From contig NC_134382.1 of assembly GCF_035582795.1 (NCBI RefSeq), positions 11,648,001 through 11,712,000 on the forward strand: a DNA stretch of 64,000 bases. The letters are read 5' to 3'. The stretch's first letter is position 1. Each line of letters begins with the position of its first letter. This document shows, one piece after another, positions 30,798 through 41,600 of the stretch. The DNA comes from Mycteria americana (Eukaryota; Chordata; Aves; Ciconiiformes; Ciconiidae). The notes under the pieces are model-generated. The model was not told the DNA's origin and did not search any database. It saw only the letters and a list, made by a program, of their open reading frames with translations. A program made the translations under genes and the position numbers.

Positions 30798-33700
30798 GAG
30801 GCAGTTCACAAGGACAGATGGGTTGCTGTGCTCTTTCACAAAAATGCTCAACTTGGGATGTCTGGGGTTAGGAAATCTCGACTGTACGTAGGCTTTGGAA
30901 AATGTACGTAGGTATGTGTGTGTGTCACCTGCGTGTATCTATGAAAGGGGTTCTAGTGAAACCAAAGCTGCCCATGAGTCAAAAAAAGTCACGGGTGTCT
31001 AAAAAGTGCAAAAGCTCTAGCGGCCTGTATCATCAACTGTAGCAAAGATGAAGCAAAACACTTTTTCCTCCACTCAGTTGTAGTCTTCACCAACCTTCAC
31101 AAAAAAAGGAAGTTTTAGATTCCTACCCGGCTTTATGCTAAGGGCTTTTTTTCCTCTCTCAGCAGAATGTCAGCTGCCACCATTTTGCCGTGTTCGCCCT
31201 TTCTTCTGCCAGGAAAGTACAAGACGGATGGAAAAGCTCCGTAGTGGTCTGCAAGTACACGGTATGCCTACGATGTGTGCCTGCGTTTTTCCTAAGGTAC
31301 TCGTAGCGTGGACTTTGAAGGTAACATGAAGAATGTGCCAACTCTCCTTCTATAGTTTTTCTATGAAGTATTTCAACACAAATACTACAAATAGAATAAG
31401 GCGTGTTCTGGAGCATGCCTATGCAAAGCTGGCTTCCCTTCGTTTCTTTTCTCTTCCTGAAAGCGTAATCTTCTGTTTCTGTGCAGTTACTATTAAATGA
31501 TACTGTGAAAATAATTTTGTACTACAAGAGGAAAGAAACTGTTGGGAAGAGTTCAGCTGTTCAGAAGAAAGAGCCTTTGTTTTCATGGTAAAAGCTTTTT
31601 GCTTTTTCAGTCAGTAAGTTTTTGAAATATCTTCTAGCAGTACTTGAAAAACCTTGCTGCGATCCTAGCATCTGTACTAAAAGTTGTCAAGGTCAAAGAA
31701 GAGACATGGACAAAACGGGACAAATGGGCGTCGCTTCTGCGTGTTTTCCAGGCTTTCCCAAGAAGCATTAGCAGCCTTGTAAGTACCGCCAGTGAGTCCT
31801 GATGTGGTTTTGGTGAGTTACTGCTTCAATAGGGTCCTTTTTCCTGAAGCTACAGTGTGTAATTTTTGGCTTCAGTTGGAAAGCGATTTTCCCGATTGGA
31901 AATCCTTCTCATTCAAAGAAGTTGCATTTGATGAACTTCCCATCGGAGCGTCTGTACGTGCCAGTAGAAGTCATCAGCAACAAGACTTGTCACTCTCTTC
32001 TTAAAAAAAAAAAAAAAAAGTTCAATTTCCTTCCAAGGACCGAAGCGCAGCACGTCTTCCAAAAGTTGATGGCATCGCTGGTCTTTGGCTCTCAGTTGTA
32101 ACAGCCGAGATATGATAAAAAGGCATTCCTCTGCATGCTTCAGTACAGCCAAAAGCATTAGCAAATCTGCCAGTCCCTTTTGGTAGCCTGATGTATTGCA
32201 GTACTGGGGATTTGATATCTGCGTGTCCGTCTGTCCCCTCCCGCCCAATGAAACCATCTGGGGGATCTCTTATCTCACTGACTTTTCTATCATAACTGAA
32301 ACTTTAAACAGAAGCTAAAATTGTGTCATTTACAAAGTGACTGGCACTGTTTAAACTGTAACTGCCCAATAGCTGTGGCATACAACTTACAAGGTGTATT
32401 TCAGCAGTTGGGTATTTGTTCTCCATGTTTCAAGAGAGAGGCAACTGAATGTTATGGGGTTTTCCCCAATATTTTGACGGAGTGCTCTGCAGTACTTTAT
32501 TTCTGCCTCTCTTTCCATGGCGCATTTCCCCGGCGCTTCAGTAGCGTCTCTCTTGGGCAGTACGGCTGGGCAGATGTCCCTCCTAGTTACATACCACCCC
32601 CCCACCCCCCCCCCAGTCCCATTATAACCGTTCATTTTGGAGATAGATGATTTAATGGTATCCCAGCTGTGCAAGTTAAATGAATGCAAAAGGAAACTCA
32701 AATGCTTTTATCGTGTAAGTATTGTTGTTGGATGTGTATAAACATACGCCCACCTTTTTAGTGTAGAGTGAATTACTGAGATTTGTTCTTTATTTTCCAT
32801 GTTACTCTCTAAAGTTTTACACTTCCCTTTCAGCTTTCTGGACCGAGCAAGCGAGACGTGCAGCAGCAGCGCGAGGGCTGCAGCCGTTGTGGTGGATCCG
32901 TAAGCGTAGGTTCTGATGACGGTCCGACCTTGTCCTGCAGCCTCACAGGGTTGTCTCCCTGCAGCAGTGCTGGAAGGAAGGGATGAGACATTTTCCAAGA
33001 GCAGCAAGAGCGTTCACTTTTAGGTGAAGAAGGTGTTGAAAATCCTATCCCTTGGTCTTAATAGTGATTTGAAGCGTTGCAGTCACTGTAGCTGTTAACG
33101 CATGCGCTGTATCTCAAGCGGAGCTGTTTCCCTAGAATCCTTCTTTAGCTCAACTCCTCTCCTATCCCTTATTCTGACTGAATCCCTGTACTTTCTGCTG
33201 TGCTGTTTTTTTCATGTGCTGAAATGGAATTTGGGGTTTTTGTTTTTCAGCGGTCTTGCTGTAAGCATCTGTAAGAGGCCAAGCAAGAGATGTGGCACCG
33301 TCGTCGGGCACACTCCCCTATGCCGTGGGGCAGCTGCCAGGCTGCGGGACAGGGGCTGGGGGGGGCTGCCCCCCCTTTATTTTTCTAGCGGAGCTCCCCT
33401 TTTTTGGTGGGGCATGTACATATGTAAAGGGCCTGATTAAAGTAAGGAGCTGGCAGTTGGGGCAGTTTCCCTTGTTTTGTTTGTCTTTTGGGGGTGCCTA
33501 AGAAGGGGGGAGGCTGGGGAGTGATGATGTCATTTGGGGCACCCCAGTGTCACTGGGGGGGACGATGATGATGTGGCAGAGGAGCAGGTTGAGTGAGGGG
33601 ATGGGGGGGGTCACGGGACATGTCACCCACCCCCTGCCCCTGAAAGGGGGGTGACAGCCCCAAAATGCCTGAGAATTCGTGGGGGAGGGATTAAATAATT

Positions 33701-36700
33701 AAAAACTAAATATGGGTGTAGGGATTGAAGTAGAGAAAAATCTCTGTTTTATATAAATATTGAAAAATGTTATCTATATATATATATATATGTAAAAAGA
33801 TTTTAAAAGAAACCCCTCTGTCTATTATATAAAGGATTTTACAATATGAAAAAATCTAAATAGAAATATACAAGGTGATAAAATAGAAAAATAACTAATA
33901 TGTGGGAATTAAAAAAAAGGAGTTTAAAATGCATAGGAAGATGATGTATGTGAAGAAATTTTAAATGGCAACAAGACCGACAGAGCTCTCCCCAGCTGCA
34001 GTACCGACGTGTGGTCACCGGGTGGCAGCAGCGAGTGCACACACACACGCACACACACACACAAAAAAGAGCGTGCCACCGCGCTTGCGCGGCTCCCCAG
34101 CTGCAGTACCGACTTTTGTCCACAGGGCGGCAGCACCGACCACCCGTAAATGCGCCACCGCGCATGTGCAGCTACACAGCTGCAGTACCGAGTTTTGGTC
34201 ACCGGGTGACAGCAGCGAGCACAAAACAAATGCATCACCGCGCATGCGCGGATCCCCATCTGCAGTACCGACCCTGTTGCAATGAGCGACAGCAGCGAGG
34301 TCGGGAAAATGCGCCACCACGCATGCGCGGCTCCACATCTGCACTACCGACATTTGTCCGCAGGGCGGCAGCGGCGAGCACAAAAAAGCGCCATCGCTCA
34401 TGCGCAGCTCCCAGCTGCAGTACCGATATCTGACCAGCGGGCGGCGGCAGCGAGCACATGAAAGTGCACCACCGCGCATGCGCGGCTCGCTTCCTGCAGT
34501 ACCGCTGCTGTCCACAGGGCGGCAGCGGAGAGCACAATAAAGTGCCACCACGCATGCGCAACTCCCGCCTGCAGTACCGACTTCTGACCAGCGGGTGGAA
34601 GCAGCGAGCACATGAAAGTGCACCACTGTGCATGCGCGGCTCCCCTGCTGCAGTACCGGATTTTCTCCACAGGGTGGCAGCGGAGAGCACTTGAAAGTGC
34701 ACGACGGCGCGTGCGCGGCTCCGGGGTTCCAGTACCGACTTTTGTCCACACAGTGGCAGCAGCGAGCTCGGGAAAATGCACCACCGCGCATGCGCGGAGC
34801 TGCAAAAGCAGTACCGACCTCTGTCCACGGGGCGGCAGGAGTGAGCACAAAAAAAAGCGCCAGTGCGCATGCCCGGCTCCCAGGCTGCAGTACCAGCTTT
34901 TGGTCACTGGGCAGCAGCAGCGAGCACAAAACAAATGCTTCAGCGTGCAAGCGCGGCTCCCCATCTGCAGTACCGACCTGTGTTCACAGGGCGGCAGCAG
35001 CGAGGTCGGGCAAAGGCACCATTGCGCATGCGTGGCTCCCCAGCTGCAGTACCGACCTTTGTCCACAGGGCAGAAGCAGCGAGCACAAAAAGACCCACCG
35101 CACATGTGCGGATCCCCATCTGCAGTACCGACCCTGTTGCAATGAGTGACAGTAGCGAGCACTTTAAAATGCGCCACTGCGCAAGCGCGACTCCACATCT
35201 GCAGTACCGACATTTGTCTGCAGGGCGGCAGTGGCGAGCACAAAAAAGCGCCATCGCTCATGTGCAGCTCCCCAGCTGCAGTACCGATATCTGACCAGTG
35301 GGCGGCAGCAGCGAGCACATGAAAGAGCACCACCGCGCATGCGCGGCTCCCTTGCTGCAGTACCGACTTTTGTCCACAGGGCGGCAGCGGAGAGCACAAT
35401 GAAGCGCCATCACGCATGCGTAGCTCCCGTCTGCAGTACCGACTTCTGACCAGCGGGCGGCAGCAGCGAGCACACGAAAGTGCACCACTGCGCATGCGCA
35501 GCTCCCCTGCTGCAGTACCGGATTTTATCCACAGGGCGGCAGCGGAGAGCACTTGAAAGTGCACCACGGCGCGTGCGCGGCTCTCCAGCTGCAGTACCGA
35601 CTTTGATCCACTGAGCGGCAGCAGCGAGCACTTGAAGATGTGCCACCGCGCATGCGCGGCTCCCCACCTGAGGTACCAACATTTGGTCGTTGGGCGGGTC
35701 GGAAGCTGGAACTGCAGCTCGGCACCGCGCATGCATGTGCGCGCACAAGTGGAGCTGTAATCCTGGAGGGAAGTCCTCGCATCCGCTCTGCTCTCACATG
35801 CTGGCAGTCATCAGCAAGTAAAAATTCTGGGCTTGGCTTTGGCATTGTCCTGTAAGGGAAAGCTCTGGGTCTGGATGTCAGTTGCTTATTTGCTGTGGAG
35901 TATTTGTGTTTTTCAGCAATCGTTCCAAATACAAGTGGGTGGGTGGGGCAGGGCAGAGAGTAAGGGTCTTTGCAGGGACCTGGGAAGTAAAGTCTTGAAC
36001 GTAGAAAAGCTTAAAGCATTTGCCGTACAGGAGGTTTCTCTGTACCCACTACATCCGTTGCTTATTAGCAGTGACTGATGTTTGTAAGAGTACCGTGTGG
36101 AAGTGTGAACATTCATTAGTGCACTAAAACTGCTTTGGTTCTGTGTAGAAAGCAGAGGAACTACAAAACAACACCCCCCCCCCCCCCCTTCTTTTTTTGT
36201 TAAACGTACCGTGTTTGCAGGGCCTTAGCTTTCTATAGCCAGACTGGCAAAGCTTCCCAACCTCTGTTCCCCCGCAGTCACCAAAAGTCTCCAATAGTTG
36301 CCAGGATGGTGAGTTAGTTTTGGGCTTCTAGCCCTCTATTCTGCCATTATTTTAGTCAGAGCCTGAATTCCGCTCAGTTAAAGACTCACGAGAATTACTT
36401 ACAATTTGCATTTGGAAGTCATGCTTCAAACAATGAATTTCCAACAAAATTTTTTTTTTGATGCTAGTCAAGGCACTCCTGTAATACTGGAGCAAAATGA
36501 CATTTTTAGTGGTTGTTGAATCTCAGAGTGATAACATAGGCATCCCTGTCTGGGCCCTTACCGCAACCATTGCAATGTGTGTTTACACCCTGCTCGGTTC
36601 TTTTGTAAAGGTGTGTAGCTGTGGGAGGTGCGTTATTCCCAAGGTGCTACGGCGCCGATGCTCTGGCTGTTGGCAGGAATGGGCAAAGCGGAAGGCTGTG

Positions 36701-37273
36701 TGGCTAGGGGAGAATGGCGTGGACGTGCGACTGCTCTCTCTGTTGCACCAGAATTTTGACGGCTGGGTTGGGCTGCTAAATCGATGGAACGACTGGAAGA
36801 AACTTCAGAAAAGTGAGTACTCTACTATCTTTATCTTTTAAAGTCATTGTCTTTCTACAGACCCCTGTCCATGGCTTAGCTATTTGATTTGCGTGAAACA
36901 GACCCAGAATTTTGCTTTAAGTGGTGTTCTGATTCGCTGAAATTCCCCGTAGGTAGAGAGCAAGAATTACAAATGTTGCTTGGTGGTTGAAGTTCTCAGG
37001 GTTTCTGTGAAAGCTAACTTGCCAGAATGTGTAGGAAGCAGCCTGAATTCCAGTAGAGATGCTGCGTAAAAGGTCCTTTTCTTGACAGGAAAAGAGCTTC
37101 ACGAAACATCGGCACTGTTTGCCGTAGGGCCTCCGACATACTTGTTCAGTCATCGTGGGCTTTGTGCCATTCCCGCAGGCACAATCTTGAACAAATTTTG
37201 TACGGCAGCTGGTATCTTAGCTTACTTTCTGTCTCGCGCTTGGTTGCTTGTACCTGCTCAAAACTTAATGTAG
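30798..37273 (+). CDS. Unrecognised multi-exon gene, E copy 1 (nine joined exons, partial 5' end)
   Basis: Not a gene I recognise. Nine exons join in phase: 30798-30866, 31166-31261, 31487-31587, 31752-31778, 31876-31953, 32834-32899, 36221-36308, 36611-36812 and 37089-37273. All have AG/GT borders; the first donor is the weaker GTTAGG, where copy 2 has GTGAGG. The joined frame is 912 bases, about 303 residues, ending at TAG 37271-37273. The start is not identified; a further exon may lie at 30413-30512. Visible traits are a cysteine cluster VCSCGRCVIPK..RRRCSGCW in exon 8, a tryptophan-rich segment GWVGLLNRWNDWKK, and a hydrophobic C-terminus (GILAYFLSRAWLLV) that could be one membrane helix. 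Chance agreement of eight junctions is unlikely, and exons 2, 6 and 8 are unchanged between the copies. Intron 6 holds the NRF1-motif minisatellite. Function unknown. Confidence 0.6.
32004..32020 (+). repeat. A17 homopolymer inside exon-adjacent sequence of the E gene
   Basis: Seventeen A residues here against eighteen at the matching place in copy 2 (55656-55673). The exon 5 donor at 31954 lies upstream, so the run is intronic in the favoured model. If that donor is not used, the run would be read as lysines, and the one-base difference would shift the frame between copies. Confidence 0.7.
33780..33792. repeat. Short (TA)n microsatellite
   Basis: A TATATATATATA tract in very AT-rich DNA just upstream of the GC-rich minisatellite. 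It is absent from the E2 copy, which lacks this whole stretch. Confidence 0.7.
33985..35690. repeat. 22-unit minisatellite, about 78 bp per unit, with NRF1-type palindromes and an 11-unit higher-order repeat
   Basis: Twenty-two units of 75-80 bases (the first is longer because of an internal CA tract), nearly every one opening with CTGCAGTACCGA. Each has the order CTGCAGTACCGA, then TTTGTCCACAGGGCGGCAG, CAGCGAGCAC, an A-rich spacer, and a GCGCATGCGC-type palindrome. At least six units have the exact GCGCATGCGC, which fits the NRF1 consensus YGCGCAYGCGCR. Units 3-10 (34180-34800) match units 14-21 (35040-35660) better than their neighbours do, giving an 11-unit, about 860-base higher-order period. 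The first unit also holds a (CA)n tract at 34031-34062. Because 78 is a multiple of three, long minus-strand open frames run through it (34398-35732, 34015-34950); these are probably not genes. It lies in an intron of the E gene, and copy E2 has about one unit. Confidence 0.92.
36170..36188. repeat. Poly-C tract upstream of E gene exon 7
   Basis: An uninterrupted run of C just before the acceptor of the exon at 36221, absent as a pure run from the matching place in E2 (near 57211-57220). The length may be unreliable in the assembly. Confidence 0.7.
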
Positions 37274-37917
37274 TGTCAAATGAACCCACGGGAAAATGTC
37301 CTCAACTCGTGCTGGTAGGGCAAGCCCGCTGTAGTTGATAAAATCGGAAAATAGCACGATGTTTTGAAGAATTTGCCTTGCGAGGACAAGGGCTGTCTCC
37401 TGGTAGGCAGCTGAATTGTGTGACTGATTCCACCGGTCCACTCTGGCGCTTGAAGGAGGCAGTCCCTAAGCCAATGCAATTTAAAATGGGGGTCGTTTGG
37501 GGGTTTTTAATCATTTCTTAGGGGTATGAGGCTTGTGTGGGTGTTTAGCTTGTCCTGTTCTTTCTGTTCCTAATTCTGAACCCACTGACTGGCATAAAAG
37601 AACGGTCGTGTTGTAGTCTGACGGTGTCGTCCACCAGGAGCTGGTGGAAGGCCAGGGCTTACGTAAAACTGATAAGGAGGATTGAGGCTGGAAAGTGGAA
37701 CGTCTAAACAAGAATTACTGTCCTTGGGAGAGAAGCACATCCTGAAGAAATAGGTAAGCTAATTAAAATGTTTTGGGAACCATCCGAAACAACTAGTAGG
37801 AGTGTGATAAGAAGCACCCTCACGCAAACTATCCTCCTTATAATACTAAAAGTCACACACCTCGAGCTGGAGACCCCGGTCCAAGCAGAGAGCCCTCACC
37901 TCTGAGCTTGCGCAGCA

Positions 37918-38175
37918 TGTTAAAGTAGCGCTGTAGCTTTAAGTTGAAATAAGAGAAATGTAGACCAATAGAAATCTGCTTTGTGTAATTACTTATGCAT
38001 ATGCATAGCTAGACTGTATAAATACTGTACTTGTATGAGCGAACTTTGTGCTAGCTTTGTGGAGCTACCACCTAGCACCCATCTCTGCGCAGACATGAAA
38101 TAAAAATTCCTCTGCCCTGTGTGTATATTGGTGTCCCGCACACCGGGTAAACGACCTCACGCTTGTGCGATAACA
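37918..38175 (+). mobile_element. LTR of an endogenous retrovirus, 5' LTR of the gag-pro remnant
   Basis: An LTR-like segment with, in order, a CCAAT element (GACCAATAG), a TATA box (TATAAA near 38017), AATAAA near 38099 and a terminal CA at 38174-38175. A primer-binding-site-like TTGACACCCAGATGGGACC follows within a few bases. The 5' border is uncertain: TGTT at 37918 and TGTAGACC at 37959 are both possible, the latter preceded by purine-rich AAGAGAAA. The duplicated block E ends at this LTR in both copies. Confidence 0.6.
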
Positions 38176-40395
38176 GTTTTGACACCCAGATGGGACCGTG
38201 CTGACAGCCACGCCCGGTTCGTCTTGCCGCATCTGACAGGGAGAAGAGGCCTGAGCGGACTCCAGCGCGCACCGACCTGTCGATCGGGCACTCCTTCGGC
38301 TCCTCTCCTGCGGTCGGGCGGTAAGTGACAAAACGGTGCAATGTTCCTGAAAAGAGGTATTTTTTGGGGATAGGAGAAAAGGGGGGTAGGGGCAAGATGT
38401 CTCGGGAAGCAGGCAGCCTCTGTTCTGTTCTGGGCTCTGCATAAGACGCACCAGGAAAGACAGGTGGCAGTAGCATAGTTCTGTTTGTTTCTACACGCTG
38501 TCCTGTTCTGAGTAACGAAGGGAGACGTCCCTCGTTCTGGTTTCTGTAGAAATACTGGGTTTTTCGGTACCGATATGGGTGCTGCTGCTTCCCAGGAGGC
38601 ACCCCTTTGCTCTCCTCTAGGATGCATCCTGAAGCATTGCAATAAATTTGGGGGAGATGCCATGACTAAAAATCAGCTAAAACGATATTGTAATCAATGG
38701 TGGCCACAATATCCATGGGAAGATGGTGAGAAATGGCCTGAGAATGGATCCTTGAAATATAACACTATATCAGAATTAATGTTGTGTTGTCGGGGAACTG
38801 AAAAATGGGATGAAATGCCTTATGTGGATACGTTTTTTTTCTTTAAGATGCGATTGGGATATTAGGAAGAAAGATGGTTTAGTGGATTCTAAGCATCAGA
38901 TTGGAATATATGTGTTAAAAGAGAAAAAGGGAAAACCTCGTTGTATTGAATGGGAAAATTCAGAAGAGGATATTCAGCTGTTGGTAGCTCCCCCCAAACA
39001 GCCCAAATCTGGTAGCTCAAGTGGTAATGGAGTTGTGAGTGCTATCTCTAAAAGAACAAGGGGACAGAAACCGATAGTTTGAGCTCCCCTCAGACAGGCT
39101 GTAGGGCCTGAAGGAGCAGCGGTATCCGTACACGTGCCTTTTACTGCTTCTGATTTCTTAAACTGCAAACAGGCAGTCGGATCCTATCGAAACAATCCAG
39201 AAGGAACGTATAGTACTGTTAACCATGACTCCTAATCCTAACTGGGGAGATGTACAGGCTCTCCTAGAATATTTGTTTACCACTGAGGAGAGGAGAACAA
39301 TTTTAGAGAAGGCTAGAGAGGGACTGATCCAACAAGGCGGGGGGGGTGGGGGGTGCCTAATACCGATATGTACCTCCCGAAAGAGGATCCGGAGTGGGAT
39401 CTAAACACAAGTGTGAGGGATTAGAGGGGGTAAAGGAATATCAGAAGTTAATTTTGTATGGGATTCAACACGGAGTGCAAAAGCCCAAGAATTTATCTAA
39501 ACTATCTGAAGTAAGGCAGGGGCATAAGGAAACCCCGTCAGCCTTCTATGAGAGATTGTGTGAAGTAGCTCGAAAATGGACAGATCCGGATCCGGAAGAT
39601 GATAGCAATTTACAGTTATTTAACACGCTGTTTATTGGTCAAGCAGCAGCAGATATAAGAAAGAGATGACAAAAGGTAGAGGGCGAGGACAGCATAAGAG
39701 TCTCACGGTTCTTCTCAATGGCATATAAGGTACGTAATAATCGGGAGGAAATAGAAGAGAAGGAGAAGCGGGGACGAGTAACGCTGCAAGCTTCTTTGTT
39801 GGCCGCCTTGACGGAAAAACAAGAAAGAGGGAGAGAAAATACACGAGGTGAATTTTGTGGGTGAGGGAGGGGCTGTAGAAATAATAGTAAAAATCATTAT
39901 GGCATTCCCCTGGGAATGAATCGGCGTGCAAATTGTAAGCAAGAGGGCTGTTGGAAAAAAATTGTCCATGCCGTCTGAGTAATCGGGAAAGAGAGACAGA
40001 AGAAGCCGTTGGAGTCATGACGGAGATTGGGTTGGACTGAAGGGGGCCGGAGGAATCTATTAAAATTTCCCCAGACGATCCTCTGGTTCCAGTCAAGCTG
40101 GGGAATGAAAGAAGAGATTTTTTATTTTTAATTGATAGTGGAGCCACACATGCTGTAGTAAGTAGTTGTAGGGGACCCTTAAGTAGAACTAAAATAAGCG
40201 TTGTTGGTGCAAGAGGGAAAAAGACTTTAAGGCTGTTTTTACAACCTAGGGAATGTTCCATTGGAAATACTAAATTAACTCCTGAATTCCTTTATATGCC
40301 AGAATGCCCCCTACCATTGCTTGGGTGGGATTTACTTGTAAACTGAATGCACGGCTAAGTTCTTCTGAAGACTCTGTTCAGTTGACTCTGTTCAG
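38176..40395 (+). pseudogene. Endogenous gammaretrovirus-like gag-pro remnant, truncated and broken
   Basis: An old, non-functional retroviral copy behind the LTR. A matrix-like frame starts at 38575 with a myristoylation-type MGAAAS and breaks near 38863. It resumes in another frame to 39080 and then meets several stops. A capsid-like segment at 39394-39669 has the gamma-type signature PSAFYERL and ends at a stop. The following nucleocapsid-protease part is shifted again, with DSGAT for the protease active site near 40139 and LLGWDLL near 40317. A last frame change precedes the end of recognisable similarity near 40395. Reverse transcriptase, integrase, envelope and 3' LTR are absent. A poly-G tract near 39341-39355 is one site of damage. 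The gamma assignment rests on the capsid and protease motifs. Confidence 0.8.
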
Positions 40396-41200
40396 CCCAC
40401 AGGGGACCTCGCCTGTTTGTGCTGGATGCCAGCCTGAACGGGACCTCGCCTGTTTGGGGCACACCGATGGCGGGCACTGTCGCCAAAAGGCAAAGCAGGG
40501 TCATAGCAGAGTTTTCCATTTCTGGGGATGGGCTCAGCCATCCCCTGCACAAATTTCTCATATGTAGCAATGGGGATGGTAGCTTTCTTCTGTTTTCTTG
40601 AAGAACAAGAGGATGATGGAGCACGTGACAAGAGCATGATCTTTTTCTCTTCCTTTGGCAGTACAGGCACCCAAGGCCAGCCTGCATTCAAGGAACAGCA
40701 TGGGGATATCTGTGTTGACCATTAGCAGAGGAAGGAAGCTTCTTTTGGAGGCTGAGGTGATGAAGCAGAGTCCTTAATTGTTCTGTTTGTTTTTCAACAT
40801 GGGTGCGGGGAGGGCCTGGGACATGCAAAACGTGGTCCCGGACAGGGGAGCTGTCTATTACATGGGAGGCTGTGAGAGCTATCATGGACGCCACTGGACT
40901 GGCATCCTGTAAGGCTGGTTTCACATGTTTTCTTGTTTAGAGGCCAACCTCGGCTTTGGGCTGTAAAATAAAGTCTGCCAGGCTGGTGCCAGCTTCGCGG
41001 CAGCATCTGCCCACGGCAGCACCAGCTTGGTGGTGGTGTGTGCCCATGCCTGTGCCAGGTTGCTGGCTGCGTCTGGCTTGTGAGGGTTGGGGTAATTGGC
41101 CCCCTGTTCCCCATGGACTCCAGCTGTGGCCCGGGGCAGCACAGGTGGGACCCATGAGGTGAGGATGGGGCTGGGCCCAGGGTTTAAAAAGGGCTGAGGA
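40396..41200. other. Unassigned region after the ERV remnant
   Basis: No gene or known repeat recognised. The phrase GGGACCTCGCCTGTTTG occurs twice about 40 bases apart (near 40402 and 40440). An AATAAA lies near 40968. A TATA-like GTTTAAAAAGGGC lies near 41182, upstream of the GC-rich module at 41.2 kb. Confidence 0.4.
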
Positions 41201-41600
41201 TGGGGCTGGCCCTGTTGTGTCAAGGGGCTCTATGTGGGGAGGGGGCTGCCTAGGCATGCCTGCCTGTGGGAGCTGGCTGAGGAGTGAAATGAAGGGGCTT
41301 GCCCAGGCAGCTGCCTCCAGCAAGGAACAGCCAGTCCCCACAGCTGGGAAGGATCCCTCCCAGCCGTCCCCGACAGAGCGCACCACCGGCACGTGGTGCC
41401 GGGAGCTCGGTGCCCCCATCGGCCGCACGCGTGAGCCACCGTGTCTCTGGGAAGCCTCTTGGGAGAGGAGCATCGAGGCACCTGGGCGGGCGAGGCAGCT
41501 GGCACTGTGGCGGAGGAAGGGGCAGGGGCCGAGAGAGAAGCCTCGGGGCGCCGAAGGTCTCCCGGCGGTGCCAGGAGCTGTGGTGAGTCGCGCATCCCTC
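41200..41600 (+). promoter_or_regulatory. GC-rich module with GTGAGT donor, promoter/exon 1-like
   Basis: A GC-rich segment ending in GGAGCTGTG/GTGAGTC near 41579-41582, followed at once by pyrimidine-rich DNA. This donor context nearly repeats those at 26437 and 60287. A CpG-rich exon, donor and pyrimidine intron is the same plan as modules A, B and C, although sequence similarity outside the donor is weak. No protein family is recognised. Confidence 0.35.

Larger units (their letters stand above)
30006..38180 (+). repeat. Segmental duplication E, copy 1
   Basis: This block is highly similar, by eye well above 90 percent, to 53656-59217 in the same orientation. Copy 1 is about 2.6 kb longer, nearly all from 33.0-35.6 kb, which includes the 22-unit minisatellite. 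Homology starts at GTGGGTCAAACACGTTGAAG in both copies and stops a few bases after the end of an LTR. Both copies carry the exons of one unrecognised gene. Copy 1 keeps all its splice sites. Confidence 0.9.

Noticed and set aside
32010-32257. Minus-strand frame (LADLLMLLAVLKHAEECLF..) antisense to the E gene
   Set aside because: It looks helical and is kept in both copies, but it ends in the poly-T run and has only one splice-like border. The plus-strand exons give a much longer consistent series.
34398-35732. 444-codon minus-strand open frame (and 311 codons at 34015-34950), cysteine-rich and repetitive
   Set aside because: The frame lies wholly in the 78-bp minisatellite, whose unit length is a multiple of three, so one open unit makes the whole array open. 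Plus-strand frames are also long. There is no conservation in the E2 copy, which has a single unit.
36611-36812. Resemblance of the CSCGRC cysteine cluster to the P2X7 C-terminal domain
   Set aside because: Only the spacing of a few cysteines is alike. The rest of the exon and its neighbours do not follow the P2X7 order, so no name was given.
37275-38175. A 900-bp LTR starting at TGTCAAATG right after the E gene stop
   Set aside because: This would make the gene stop adjoin the LTR start exactly. The promoter signals are confined to the last 250 bases, so the shorter LTR is preferred.
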